From an uncultured Oscillospiraceae bacterium (GTDB lineage Bacteria > Bacillota > Clostridia > Oscillospirales > Oscillospiraceae), in assembly GCA_947629955.1 (NCBI GenBank), contig CANRFT010000019.1, positions 1 through 37,386 on the forward strand: 37,386 nt of DNA, written 5' to 3'. The translations under genes were made by a program, and so were the position numbers. How positions within the stretch are numbered: position 1 is the first letter of the stretch; each line of letters opens with the position of its first letter. Shown piece after piece: positions 14,320-23,894 of the stretch. The notes below the pieces were generated by a model. That model ran no database searches. It had not been told where the DNA came from and saw only the letters and a program-made list of their open reading frames with translations.

Positions 14320-15196
14320 AGTCCTCCCCTCCCATCTCATAAATGAAGATCTCCTCCAGCGTCAGGGGCAGGGCCTCCTGGAACAGGGGGTCCAGCTCCC
14401 GGAACCGCTCCTGCACCACCTCCGGGGTGCCCCGGACGATATAGGTGTAGATACGGCCCAGATTGGAGGTGTGCAAAATGCGAAGCCCCGCCGGCAGCTC
14501 CGGCGGCTCGCTGGTCTTAAAGGCGATCTGGAGCTTGACGATGCCCCCCTGCAATTCGCTCAGAGAGCGCTCCAGGGCCACCTTGCCGTGGGACAGCAGC
14601 CCCACGTGGTCGCACACGTCCTCCAGCTCCCGCAGGTTGTGGGAGGACACCAGCACCGTAGTCCCCCGCTCGGCCACGTCCCCCATGAGCAGCGACCATA
14701 CCTGCCGCCGCATCACCGGATCAAGCCCGTCCACCGGCTCGTCCAGCAGCAGATAGTCCGCCTTGCAGCTCAGGGCCAGCCAGAAGGCCGACTGCTTCTG
14801 CATCCCCTTGGACAGCCGGCGGATGGGCCGCCGCTCGTCCACCTCGGGGAAGGCCTCCCGGAGCTTTTCGTACCGCTCCATATCAAAGGAGGGGTACAGC
14901 CCCTTGTAAAAGCGCATCATGTCCCTTGTGGAGGCGGAGCCGAACCAGTACACCTCGTCGGGAATGACGGCGATCCGCCGCTTGGCCGCCGGGTTCTCAT
15001 AGATGGGCGCCCCCTCCAGGGCGATGTCGCCCGAATCCTGCCGGTATGCCCCGGACAGGTGGCGCAGGATGGTGGACTTGCCCGCGCCGTTGGGCCCCAC
15101 CAGCCCATAGATGGCCCCCTTGGGCACCGTCATGGTCAGCCCGTCCAGCGCGTGGAACCCGTCAAAGGTCTTGACCACGTTTTTCACTTCGATCAT
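14294..15196 (-). CDS. ABC transporter ATP-binding protein
   Basis: This 300-residue ATPase has Walker A GPNGAGKST near residue 35, the signature RLSKGMQKQ, Walker B YLLLDEP and the H-loop SSHN. The final 80 residues are an accessory domain common in exporters of the YtrB/CcmA type. It overlaps the regulator gene by 4 bp and the permease gene by 26 bp, so the three are made together. The likely role is energising export, or sensing, of an envelope-active compound by the downstream permease. Confidence 0.95.
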   Translation of the reverse strand: MIEVKNVVKTFDGFHALDGLTMTVPKGAIYGLVGPNGAGKSTILRHLSGAYRQDSGDIALEGAPIYENPAAKRRIAVIPDEVYWFGSASTRDMMRFYKGLYPSFDMERYEKLREAFPEVDERRPIRRLSKGMQKQSAFWLALSCKADYLLLDEPVDGLDPVMRRQVWSLLMGDVAERGTTVLVSSHNLRELEDVCDHVGLLSHGKVALERSLSELQGGIVKLQIAFKTSEPPELPAGLRILHTSNLGRIYTYIVRGTPEVVQERFRELDPLFQEALPLTLEEIFIYEMGGEDYAVRDIVL

Positions 15197-15564
15197 TTGG
15201 ATTCACCCTCCTTTTTGCCCATCACCCGGGCGGCCAGCTCGTCCCCGCCGACCCCCAGATACCTCAGCTCCTGGACGATCACGTCCAGCTTGCCCAGCAG
15301 CTCCTCCCGCCGGCCGGCGTTCACGTCCATGGGCAGGGCGGCGAAGCTCCCCTTCCCCGGCACCGAGTAGGCGTACCCCTCCTGCTCCAGAGCCTCGTAG
15401 GCCCGCTGGATGGTGTTGGGGTTGATGGCCAGCGACGCCGCCAGCTGCCGCACCGAGGGCAGCTTGTCTCCCGCGGGGATGCCCCCGGTGATGATGAGCT
15501 TTCTCAGCCCGTCCCGCACCTGTTCATAGATGGGGCGGCTGTCCCGGTAGTTCAACTGGAGCAT
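15193..15564 (-). CDS. GntR-family repressor, YtrA type
   Basis: This 123-residue protein is a winged-helix GntR domain (RPIYEQVRDGLRKLIITGGI, LPSVRQLAASLAINPNTIQRAY) followed by a short dimerisation tail of about 45 residues, the YtrA subfamily layout. YtrA-type proteins repress their own ABC operon and are relieved by wall-active antibiotics in Bacillus. The gene is first in the operon and is coupled to the ATPase by an ATGA overlap. A 23-bp palindrome 39 bp upstream is a likely binding site. Confidence 0.94.
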   Translation of the reverse strand: MLQLNYRDSRPIYEQVRDGLRKLIITGGIPAGDKLPSVRQLAASLAINPNTIQRAYEALEQEGYAYSVPGKGSFAALPMDVNAGRREELLGKLDVIVQELRYLGVGGDELAARVMGKKEGESK

Positions 15565-15602
15565 TTACCCATCTCCTTCCGATTCGGGCGTTTCCGCCCA
15601 TG

Positions 15603-15651
15603 CTGTATTATCTGTACTAATACAGTTATCATACTTTTCCGCCGCTGTCAA
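15603..15651 (-). promoter_or_regulatory. Operon promoter with palindromic operator
   Basis: CTGTATTA (15603-15610) and TAATACAG (15618-15625) form an exact inverted repeat with a 7-bp centre. On the minus strand a consensus TTGACA lies at 15646-15651, with a weak -10 region touching the palindrome; TATGAT at 15628-15633 is too close to that -35 to pair with it. A repressor bound here would block transcription of the GntR-ABC-VanY-VanZ operon. Confidence 0.7.
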
Positions 15652-15763
15652 GAAGTTTTTTCGCTCTGTTCCCGGATTGTTTACAAATTGTCTTTATCTC
15701 CGCCGAATGTTATGATAGAGTAGAAAACAGAACAAATCTCCCGGGAGGAGTGTCTTTATTTCG

Positions 15764-16303
15764 ATGAATCGTGTGAATCTGAGCGTTTTTATCCGCCCCC
15801 CGTCCAAAAGGAAGGGGGCGGCGCTGGCCGCGGAGTGGCTGGAGTACATCGGCCACCTGCTCGTCACCCCGGAGGTGATGTCCATGGGCCAGTACGACCA
15901 CCACTTCGCCATCTCCTGCTACCAGCACTCGGTGTTCGTGTCCTTCATCGCCTTCCGCATCGCCAAACGCATGGGGTGGGACGCCGCCTCCGCCGCCCGT
16001 GCCGGCCTGCTCCACGACCTGTACCTCTACCAGCCCTATGACCAGAGCTGCCACCCCGGCAGCCAGTGCCTGGATCACCCCCTCTTCGCCCTGATGAACG
16101 CCCGCACCCTCTGCCCCGACCTGACGGACGAGGAGCAGAACGCCATCGCCACCCACATGTGGCCCCTTGCCCTGCATATGCCCCGCAACCCGGTGGCGGT
16201 GGCGGTGACCGTGGCGGACAAGGTGTGTGCCTCCGTCGAGCTGTTGAGCCGCTGCCGCGTCTCCGTCCTCCGCAGGCTGCTCCCCTCCGCTGTACCGGTG
16301 TAA
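15764..16303 (+). CDS. HD-domain protein (putative phosphohydrolase)
   Basis: This 179-residue protein has HD-superfamily landmarks: a histidine in YQHSVFVSF, the pair in GLLHDLYLYQ and a final Asp in VADKVCAS. Between them is a cysteine- and histidine-containing stretch (SCHPGSQCLDHPLF) that could bind metal. A GGGAGGAG site lies 13 bases before the ATG, slightly far but the best available. It stands alone, with a terminator behind it and prs about 210 bp downstream. Related proteins are common in Clostridia with no fixed function. Confidence 0.82.
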   Translation: MNRVNLSVFIRPPSKRKGAALAAEWLEYIGHLLVTPEVMSMGQYDHHFAISCYQHSVFVSFIAFRIAKRMGWDAASAARAGLLHDLYLYQPYDQSCHPGSQCLDHPLFALMNARTLCPDLTDEEQNAIATHMWPLALHMPRNPVAVAVTVADKVCASVELLSRCRVSVLRRLLPSAVPV

Positions 16304-16308
16304 AGCGC

Positions 16309-16345
16309 AACGGCGAGAAAACTCGGTTTTCTCGCCGTTTTTACC
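16309..16345 (+). terminator. Intrinsic terminator after the HD gene
   Basis: A perfect 14-bp stem (16309-16322 with 16326-16339, loop of 3) is followed by a short T run. Confidence 0.9.
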
Positions 16346-16415
16346 GTCTTTTGGGGGATATTTTCCCCGCTTTTTCGTCAAAGCAAAATAATTTTCAAAA
16401 TATCGAAAAAAACCC

Positions 16416-16445
16416 TTCCAAAATCGCGCCGTTTGTGTATATAAT
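16416..16445 (+). promoter_or_regulatory. Promoter of prs
   Basis: A consensus TATAAT at 16440-16445 with a weak TTCCAA at 16416-16421 (18-bp spacer), about 70 bp before the prs start codon. Confidence 0.65.
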
Positions 16446-16514
16446 GGATTTGTCTGTGATACCGTTCCGTGCCGACAACATTTGACATACATAAGAGAGG
16501 AAGGAATCTGGTTT

Positions 16515-17480
<966 letters not shown>

Positions 17481-17507
17481 CTCATCCTTGCAAGCCCTAT
17501 ATCCCTC

Positions 17508-17532
17508 ACCCCGGCCGAAAGGCCGGGGTTCT
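17508..17532 (+). terminator. Hairpin between prs and pth
   Basis: A 9-bp GC-rich stem (17508-17516 with 17521-17529) with a GAAA tetraloop and a short T-rich tail. It probably attenuates rather than fully separates prs from pth. Confidence 0.6.
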
Positions 17533-17607
17533 CATTCCGCTGCTTGCCCTCTCCCCACAAAGTGCTTCGCGTTTTGCGGGGACCCCATTTTAGAGGAGGT
17601 GACCCCC

Positions 17608-18195
17608 GTGCTGTTCCAGAAAAAGCTGCCCGTGTCCTGGCTCATCGTAGGACTGGGCAACCCCGGCGACAAATACGAGGACACCCGCCACAACGTGGGT
17701 TTCCTGGTGGCCGACGAGCTGGGGGACCGGGGCGACTTCCCCATCCAGCGGCTGAAATACCACGCTCTCACCAATACCACCGTCATCGGCGGCCAGGGGG
17801 TCTTGGTGATGAAGCCGGTGACCTACATGAACCTGTCCGGCGAGGCGGTGGGGGAGGCCGCCCGGTTCTACAAGCTGTCCCCCGACCATGTTCTGGTCAT
17901 CTCCGACGACGTGGACCTGCCCCTGGGCAAGCTCCGCATCCGCAAGGGCGGCTCCGCCGGCGGCCACAACGGCCTGAAGAGCATCATCCAGCACTTGGGC
18001 ACCGACCAGTTCCCCCGGCTCCGGGTGGGGGTGGGCGGCAAGCCCCACCCTGACTACGATATGGCCGACTGGGTGCTGTCCAAGCTGACCGGCGAGGACA
18101 AAAAAGTCATGGACGAGGCCGTCAAGCGGGCCGCCGACGCGGTGGAAACCATCCTCAAAGAGGGCATCGACCGGGCCATGAACAAATTCAATTGA
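17608..18195 (+). CDS. pth: Peptidyl-tRNA hydrolase
   Basis: This 195-residue enzyme frees tRNA from peptides released early by the ribosome. Diagnostic segments are IVGLGNPGDKYEDTRHNVGF with catalytic His28, the KPVTYMNLSG loop, and GGHNGLKSI. I chose the GTG at 17608 because GAGGAGG lies 8 bases upstream; it leaves a short leader before the fold. It is part of the prs-pth-mfd order, with a structured repeat between it and mfd. Confidence 0.97.
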   Translation: MLFQKKLPVSWLIVGLGNPGDKYEDTRHNVGFLVADELGDRGDFPIQRLKYHALTNTTVIGGQGVLVMKPVTYMNLSGEAVGEAARFYKLSPDHVLVISDDVDLPLGKLRIRKGGSAGGHNGLKSIIQHLGTDQFPRLRVGVGGKPHPDYDMADWVLSKLTGEDKKVMDEAVKRAADAVETILKEGIDRAMNKFN

Positions 18196-18207
18196 TTTTC
18201 CTCTTAG

Positions 18208-18345
18208 AGCCTTCCCCATTTATGGGGAAGGTGGCACCGCCGCAAGGCGGTGACGGATGAGGCCAACGACATCTGCTCCTTTTCGCCCCCTCATCCGCCC
18301 CAGTGTGCGCACTGGGGCACCTTCCACCCGCAGGGGGGAAGGCTT
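18208..18345. repeat. Structured intergenic repeat, copy C
   Basis: A 138-bp relative of the elements at 3281-3413 and 4776-4902. Its variable stem reads ACCGCC-GCAA-GGCGGT, paired but different in sequence from the other copies. The GCCCCAGTG/CACTGGGGC hairpin is identical in all three. It fills most of the pth-mfd gap. Confidence 0.9.
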
Positions 18346-18400
18346 AAAGTGGATTCTTGCACCTGCGACTTCCAAATTTTGTATTTCCTGAGGTGTCCCC

Positions 18401-21400
18401 ATGAAGCAGCTCCTCAAAATCTTAGATCAGGTCCCGGAGTTCTCCCGGCTGGCGGCCGCCTTAGAGAGCGGCCGCTCCCCCGTGGAGGTGTCCGGCCTGG
18501 CCCCGATCCACCGGGCCCACTTCGCCGCCGGGCTCATGACGGCGCTGGACTGGCCGGTGGTGCTGGTTTGCGCCGACGAGGCCGAGGCCGTCCGTCTGGG
18601 GCGGGACGTGACCGCCCTCACCGGGGTGCCCGCCACCCTCATCGCCGCAAGAGAGTTCCTGTTCCACGAGGGGGCCGTGGCCTCCCGCCAGTGGGAGCAC
18701 CGGCGGCTGTCCGCCTTCTGGCAGATGGCCCAAGGGAAGGCCCCGCTGGTGGTGGCCACCGTGGAGGGCCTGCTCCAGCGCACCCTGCCCCGGTCGGAGC
18801 TGGCGGAGCACACCATTACCCTGGAGATCACCGGCCGGTACGACCTGAACGACCTGGCTGACCGGCTCTCCGCCATGGGCTACACCCGGTGCCAGCAGGT
18901 GGAGGGCGTAGGCCAGTTCGCCCTGCGGGGCGGCATCCTGGACGTGTTCTCCCCCGCCCAGGAGGAGCCCGTCCGGGTGGAGTTCTGGGACGAGGACGTG
19001 GACTCCATGGGCCTGTTCGACGTGTCCTCCCAGCGGCGGACGGGCAAACTGGATAAGGCCGTGTTCCTGCCCGTGGGGGAGGCCCTCCCCGTCCGGGAGG
19101 ACGGCCAGTGGGTCCGCACCCCGGACCGGCTCCTCCCCGCCCGGTACAAAGCTCTCGCCACCGCCGCCGACCACCTGCCCCCGGAGGCGGTGGTCATCCT
19201 CTCCGAGTCGGGCCGGGTGGCCGAGCGGGCCAAGAACTGGCTGTGGCAGCTGAACGAGGATGTCAAGACCCTCATGGAAAACGGGGTGGTGGACGGCAAG
19301 CACGCCGTCTTTGCCGCCGATATGGGCCAACTCATGGCCCGCCTGTCCGACCACGCCCTGTGCTTCCTGGACTCCTTCGCCACCTCGGCGGCCCCCCTGC
19401 CTCCCAGGGTGACGCTCACCGCCCAGGGCCGGCAGCTCTCCTCCTTCGGCGCCAGCCTGGACACCGCCGTGGCCGACCTGTCCCAGTTCCAGCGGTCCGG
19501 CGCGGGGACGGTGGTGCTGGTGGGCTCGGAGCAGCGGGCCCTGAACCTCCAGTCCCTGCTGCGGGACAATCAGATCCGCTCCGCCGTGGACTTCCAGCTC
19601 CACGGCCTGCCCCAGCCGGGGAACATCACCATCGCGGTGGGGGGGCTCTCCGCCGGGTTCGACTACATCGGCTGCCCCTACGCCGTCCTCACTGAGGGGG
19701 GCAATGAGCCCCGGAAAAAGGGCAAGCGGCTGAAGCACGCCGCCGACCGCCGGAAGGTGGACTCCTTCACCGACCTGTCCCCCGGGGACCTGGTGGTCCA
19801 CGAGCACCACGGCGTGGGCCGGTTCGTGGGCATGGTGAAGATGCAGGTGGACGGCGTGGAGAAGGACTACGTGAAGCTGGCCTACGCCGGCACCGACACC
19901 CTCTATCTCCCCGCCACCCAGCTGGACGCCATCTCCAAGTACATCGGCGGCGGGGACGACCCCGAGACCAAGAAGCTCTCCAAACTGGGCGGCACCGACT
20001 GGGAGCGGGCCAAGAGCCGCACCCGGGCGGCGGTAAAGGACCTGGCCAAGGGCCTCATCCAGCTGTACGCCCAGCGGCAGCGGCAGCCGGGGTATGCCTT
20101 CTCCCCCGACTCCCCCTGGCAGAAGGAGTTCGAGGACGAGTTCCCCTACGAGGAGACGGAGGATCAGCTCCGCTCCGCCCGGGAGATCAAGCGGGACATG
20201 GAGCAGGCCCGGCCCATGGACCGGCTGCTCTGCGGGGACGTGGGCTACGGCAAGACGGAGGTAGCCCTCCGGGCGGTGATGAAGTGCGTGCTGGACGGCA
20301 AACAGGCCGCCATCCTGGTGCCCACCACCGTCCTGGCCCGGCAGCACTACCTGACGGCCAAGGGCCGCTTTGCCAACTACCCGGTAGAGGTGGACGTGGT
20401 CAGCCGGTTCCGCACCCCCCAGCAGATCAAAAAGACCCTGGCCGCCTTGGAGCGGGGGGACATCGACGTGCTCATCGGCACCCACCGGCTGCTCCAAAAG
20501 GACGTGAAGTTCAAGGATCTGGGCCTGCTGGTGGTGGACGAGGAGCAGCGCTTCGGCGTCACCCACAAGGAGCGGCTGAAAGAGCTGTCCAAACAGGTAG
20601 ACGTGCTCACCCTGTCCGCCACCCCCATCCCCAGGACGCTGAATATGGCCCTCAGCGGCATCCGGGACATGTCCGCCATCGAGGAGCCCCCCGCCTCTCG
20701 GCAGCCGGTACAGACCTATGTATTGGAGCACGACTGGTCTGTCCTGGCCGACGCCATGCGCCGGGAGCTGGAGCGGGGGGGCCAGGTGTACTACCTCCAC
20801 AACCGTGTGGACACCATCGAGCGCACCGCCGCCCGCATCCGGGACATGCTGGGGGAGGACGCGACAGTGGCGGTGGGCCACGGCAAGATGGCCCAGGAGG
20901 AGCTGAACGACGTGATGACCCGGGTGTCCGACGGGGAGGTGGACGTGCTGGTGTGCACCACCATCATCGAGACGGGCATCGACATCGCCAACGTGAACAC
21001 CCTCATCATCGAGGACGCGGATAAGATGGGCCTGGCCCAACTCCACCAGATCCGGGGCCGGGTGGGCCGCTCCCCCCGGCGGGCCTACGCCTACATGACC
21101 TACCGGGCGGGCAAGGTGCTCACCGAGGTGGCCGCCAAGCGGCTGTCCGCCATCCGGGAGTACGCCGAGTTCGGCTCCGGATTCAAGATCGCCATGCGGG
21201 ACCTGGAGATCCGCGGCGCCGGCAATCTGCTGGGCCCGGAGCAGTCCGGCTTTATGATGAGCGTGGGGTACGACCTGTACCTGAAGCTCCTGGAGGAGGC
21301 CGTGCTGGAGGAGAAGGGAGAGGTCCCCGTCCAGCAGGCGGAGTGCACCGCCGATTTGAGCGTGGCCGCCTCCATCCCCGACAAGTACGTGCCCATGCCC

Positions 21401-21802
21401 GAGCAGCGGATGGACCTGTACCGCCGCATCGCCCGCATCCGCACCGCCGAGGACGCGGACGACATGACCGACGAGCTCATCGACCGGTTCGGCGACCCGC
21501 CCCGGCAGGTGAACAACCTGATCTCCATCGCCCTGCTCCGGGGCCAGGGGATGGCCTGCGGCGTCAGCGACGTGAGCCAGAAGGCGGGGATCGTCACCTT
21601 CACCCTGGCCTCGTTTGATTTGAAGACCATCTCCGAGCTGGCGGGGAGCTATCCCGGCCGCCTGCTGTTCTCCCCCGGCGACACCCCCGCCTTCTCCGTC
21701 CGCCTCCGCAAGGGGGAGGACCCCCTCCGGCTGGCCGCCGGGCTCATGGACCGCTACCGGGCCCTGCTGGAACAGGGCGAAAAAGGCGCGAAAGGGCCAT
21801 AA
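18401..21802 (+). CDS. mfd: Transcription-repair coupling factor Mfd
   Basis: This 1133-residue DNA translocase removes RNA polymerase stalled at DNA damage and recruits UvrA. The N-terminal UvrB-like region covers about residues 1-330. The RNA polymerase-interacting (CarD-like) domain begins near 457 (SPGDLVVHEHHGVGRF). Walker A GDVGYGKT is at 612-619 and the DEEQ box at 713-716. The RGRVGRS motif and the C-terminal TRCF domain complete the layout. Length is as expected. The ATG at 18401 has GAGGTG upstream. Confidence 0.98.
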   Translation: MKQLLKILDQVPEFSRLAAALESGRSPVEVSGLAPIHRAHFAAGLMTALDWPVVLVCADEAEAVRLGRDVTALTGVPATLIAAREFLFHEGAVASRQWEHRRLSAFWQMAQGKAPLVVATVEGLLQRTLPRSELAEHTITLEITGRYDLNDLADRLSAMGYTRCQQVEGVGQFALRGGILDVFSPAQEEPVRVEFWDEDVDSMGLFDVSSQRRTGKLDKAVFLPVGEALPVREDGQWVRTPDRLLPARYKALATAADHLPPEAVVILSESGRVAERAKNWLWQLNEDVKTLMENGVVDGKHAVFAADMGQLMARLSDHALCFLDSFATSAAPLPPRVTLTAQGRQLSSFGASLDTAVADLSQFQRSGAGTVVLVGSEQRALNLQSLLRDNQIRSAVDFQLHGLPQPGNITIAVGGLSAGFDYIGCPYAVLTEGGNEPRKKGKRLKHAADRRKVDSFTDLSPGDLVVHEHHGVGRFVGMVKMQVDGVEKDYVKLAYAGTDTLYLPATQLDAISKYIGGGDDPETKKLSKLGGTDWERAKSRTRAAVKDLAKGLIQLYAQRQRQPGYAFSPDSPWQKEFEDEFPYEETEDQLRSAREIKRDMEQARPMDRLLCGDVGYGKTEVALRAVMKCVLDGKQAAILVPTTVLARQHYLTAKGRFANYPVEVDVVSRFRTPQQIKKTLAALERGDIDVLIGTHRLLQKDVKFKDLGLLVVDEEQRFGVTHKERLKELSKQVDVLTLSATPIPRTLNMALSGIRDMSAIEEPPASRQPVQTYVLEHDWSVLADAMRRELERGGQVYYLHNRVDTIERTAARIRDMLGEDATVAVGHGKMAQEELNDVMTRVSDGEVDVLVCTTIIETGIDIANVNTLIIEDADKMGLAQLHQIRGRVGRSPRRAYAYMTYRAGKVLTEVAAKRLSAIREYAEFGSGFKIAMRDLEIRGAGNLLGPEQSGFMMSVGYDLYLKLLEEAVLEEKGEVPVQQAECTADLSVAASIPDKYVPMPEQRMDLYRRIARIRTAEDADDMTDELIDRFGDPPRQVNNLISIALLRGQGMACGVSDVSQKAGIVTFTLASFDLKTISELAGSYPGRLLFSPGDTPAFSVRLRKGEDPLRLAAGLMDRYRALLEQGEKGAKGP

Positions 21803-21817
21803 ATCCGGGCCAGGCCC

Positions 21818-21846
21818 TTGCCTTTCCCCGCCGGGCATGATACAAT
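21818..21846 (+). promoter_or_regulatory. Candidate promoter of the parvulin lipoprotein gene
   Basis: TTGCCT (21818-21823) and TACAAT (21841-21846) with a 17-bp spacer, 46 bp before the start codon. Confidence 0.6.
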
Positions 21847-21892
21847 GGCCGCAATTCATCACATTGATTTTCTATGATTGGAGCGATCGAGA

Positions 21893-23026
21893 ATGAAAAA
21901 ACGCCTGCCCGCCCTGCTGCTGGCCCTGACCCTTGCGCTGACGCTGACCGCCTGCGGTGACAGCGCCTCCGAGCCCTCTGACTCCCCGGCCCCCTCTGCC
22001 TCCGCTGATGTGTCCGCCGCCCCCGAGATCGTGGCCGACCTGTCCAAAAGCATCCTGGAGTTCTCCGTCGGCCTCTCCCCGGAGGACGTGATGGTCACCG
22101 TCAACGGGGAGGGGATCGGAGCCGACCTGTTCTGCTACCTGCTGGCCTCCGACTGCAATAATTTCGTGTATCAGTACTACTCCTATTACGGCACCCCGCC
22201 CGAGTCCCTGGGATCCTATGCCGATTTTCTCCGGCAGGACGCGGTGACCGTCTCCACTTACTATGTGATCCTGCGGCAGAAGGCCGCCGAGCTGGGCGTG
22301 CCCCTCACCGACGAACAGCGCGCCGAGGCTGACGCCCAGCTGAACGACGAGGTGCTGGAGCAGCTGAAGGAGGCGTACTCCTTCTCCGATCAGTCCATCG
22401 ACTTCATCAGCACCCTCCAGTTCTATAACGAAAACGTGCTGTCCACCGTCCCAGAGCCCACTGACGAGGAGCTGAACAACTACGTCTACCGGGTGAAGCA
22501 CATCCTGTTCAAGACGGTGGACGACAACTATGAGGCTCTGGACGACGACACCGTGGCCGAGAAAAGGACCCAGGCGGAGGACGCCCTCTCACAGCTCCAG
22601 TCCCTGGAGGGGGAGGCGCTGACGGCCAAATTTGACGAGCTGATGAACGAATACTCCGAGGACCCCGGGCTGGCCTCCAATCCCGACGGCTATACCTATA
22701 CCGTGGAGGACTCTCTGGTGGACGGCTTTACCGAGGCCGCCCTGGACCTGAAGTCCGGCGAGATCTCCGGGATCGTGGAGACCGACTACGGCTACCACAT
22801 CATGCTCCGGCTGGACGTGGAGGACATCTCCCAGTACAGCGACGACTTCCGGGCCTACCGGCTGGATGATCTGATGGGCCAGTGGGCCGATGACGCCGAG
22901 GTCACTGTCGCCGACGCGGTGGCCGCCATCGACGTGGACGACTTCTACAACAAGTACGTGGCCTATCAGAACGCCTACGCCGAGGCCCATCCCGCCGAGG
23001 ATGCCAGCGCCGCCCCCGAGGGCTGA
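21893..23026 (+). CDS. Peptidylprolyl isomerase lipoprotein (SurA/PrsA-like)
   Basis: This 377-residue protein has a lipoprotein signal (basic start, hydrophobic core, lipobox LTAC with Cys21), then a Ser/Ala/Pro-rich linker. A SurA-N-like helical region follows, then a PpiC rotamase domain (about residues 203-315: VKHILFK, GYHIMLRLD). It should sit on the outer face of the membrane and help secreted proteins fold. Its ribosome binding site is weak. It follows mfd by 90 bp with its own candidate promoter, and a 12-bp-stem terminator follows. Confidence 0.9.
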   Translation: MKKRLPALLLALTLALTLTACGDSASEPSDSPAPSASADVSAAPEIVADLSKSILEFSVGLSPEDVMVTVNGEGIGADLFCYLLASDCNNFVYQYYSYYGTPPESLGSYADFLRQDAVTVSTYYVILRQKAAELGVPLTDEQRAEADAQLNDEVLEQLKEAYSFSDQSIDFISTLQFYNENVLSTVPEPTDEELNNYVYRVKHILFKTVDDNYEALDDDTVAEKRTQAEDALSQLQSLEGEALTAKFDELMNEYSEDPGLASNPDGYTYTVEDSLVDGFTEAALDLKSGEISGIVETDYGYHIMLRLDVEDISQYSDDFRAYRLDDLMGQWADDAEVTVADAVAAIDVDDFYNKYVAYQNAYAEAHPAEDASAAPEG

Positions 23027-23110
23027 GGCCGCGCCGTTCGGAGGCCGTAAAAGCGCCGTGGATCGACGCCGGATGTAGGGGACAGTCGATCAGAAAAGCG
23101 TGTCAGAGCA

Positions 23111-23150
23111 AGGGCGCGGGCCGTGGGGATCCTCAGGCCCGCGCCCTTTC
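23111..23150 (+). terminator. Terminator after the parvulin lipoprotein gene
   Basis: A perfect 12-bp stem (23111-23122 with 23136-23147) with a 13-base loop and a short T run. Confidence 0.8.
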
Positions 23151-23186
23151 CCCATGACAACCGGTACAGAACAGGAGGGATGAGCT

Positions 23187-23885
23187 ATGGACCTGCGCAT
23201 CGCGGTCTGCGACGACTCTGCCGCCGACCGGGAGTACATCGCCGCCCTGGCCCGCCGCTGGGCGGCGGCCCGGGGACACCGGGCGGTGCTGACAGAGTTC
23301 GTCTCGGCGGAGCAGTTCCTGTTTGAATCCGGCGGGCAGAGCCGGTACGACATCCTCCTGCTGGACATCGAGATGGGGCGGATGGACGGGGTGGCCCTGG
23401 CCAGGCGCCTGCGCCGGGAGGACGAACGGGTGCAGATCGTCTTCGTCACCGGATATTCGGAGTACATCGAGGAGGGCTACGAGGTGGCCGCCCTCCACTA
23501 TCTCATGAAGCCGGTCAAAGAGGACAAGTTCTTTTCCGTGCTGGACCGGGCGGCGGAACGCCTCAGACGGGCCGAGCGGGTGTTGACGCTGGACCTGGGC
23601 GGCGAGACGGTGCGACTGCCGCTGCACCAGATCCGCTATGTGGACGTACACCTCAACTACGCCACTGTCCACGCCAAAGAGGACTACACCGTGAAGAGGC
23701 CCCTGGCCGAGATCGCCGCCGCCCTGGACGAGCGGTTCTACCGGGTGGGCCGCTCCGCCATCGTGAACCTGACCGAGATCGGCCGGGTGACAAAAACGGA
23801 CATCTATCTGAACGACGGCTCGGTCATCCCCCTGCCCCGGGGGGCTTACGAGGGGGTCAACCGGGCCATCATCGATCTTCCATAG
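23187..23885 (+). CDS. LytTR-family response regulator
   Basis: This 232-residue protein has a receiver domain (acid pair Asp9-Asp10, phosphoacceptor Asp60 in LLLDIEMGRMDG, Lys in MKPV). A C-terminal LytTR DNA-binding domain follows (RFYRVGRSAIVNLTEI, DGSVIPLPRG). This is the AgrA/LytR architecture that controls secreted factors, peptides or surface proteins. AGGAGG precedes the ATG, and the kinase gene follows after 9 bp. No promoter was obvious in the 40 bp after the preceding terminator. Confidence 0.95.
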   Translation: MDLRIAVCDDSAADREYIAALARRWAAARGHRAVLTEFVSAEQFLFESGGQSRYDILLLDIEMGRMDGVALARRLRREDERVQIVFVTGYSEYIEEGYEVAALHYLMKPVKEDKFFSVLDRAAERLRRAERVLTLDLGGETVRLPLHQIRYVDVHLNYATVHAKEDYTVKRPLAEIAAALDERFYRVGRSAIVNLTEIGRVTKTDIYLNDGSVIPLPRGAYEGVNRAIIDLP

Positions 23886-23894
23886 GAGGCAGCC

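Noticed and set aside
12817-14346. Plus-strand frame of 509 codons opposite the ABC permease
   Set aside because: The minus-strand product has membrane segments and overlaps its ATPase gene as expected. The plus frame is Gly/Gln/His/Arg-rich without structure.
18461-21862. Minus-strand open frame of 1133 codons opposite mfd
   Set aside because: It mirrors mfd exactly in extent and is made of Gly/His/Gln/Val-rich sequence from GC-rich third positions. It has no domain pattern or ribosome binding site.
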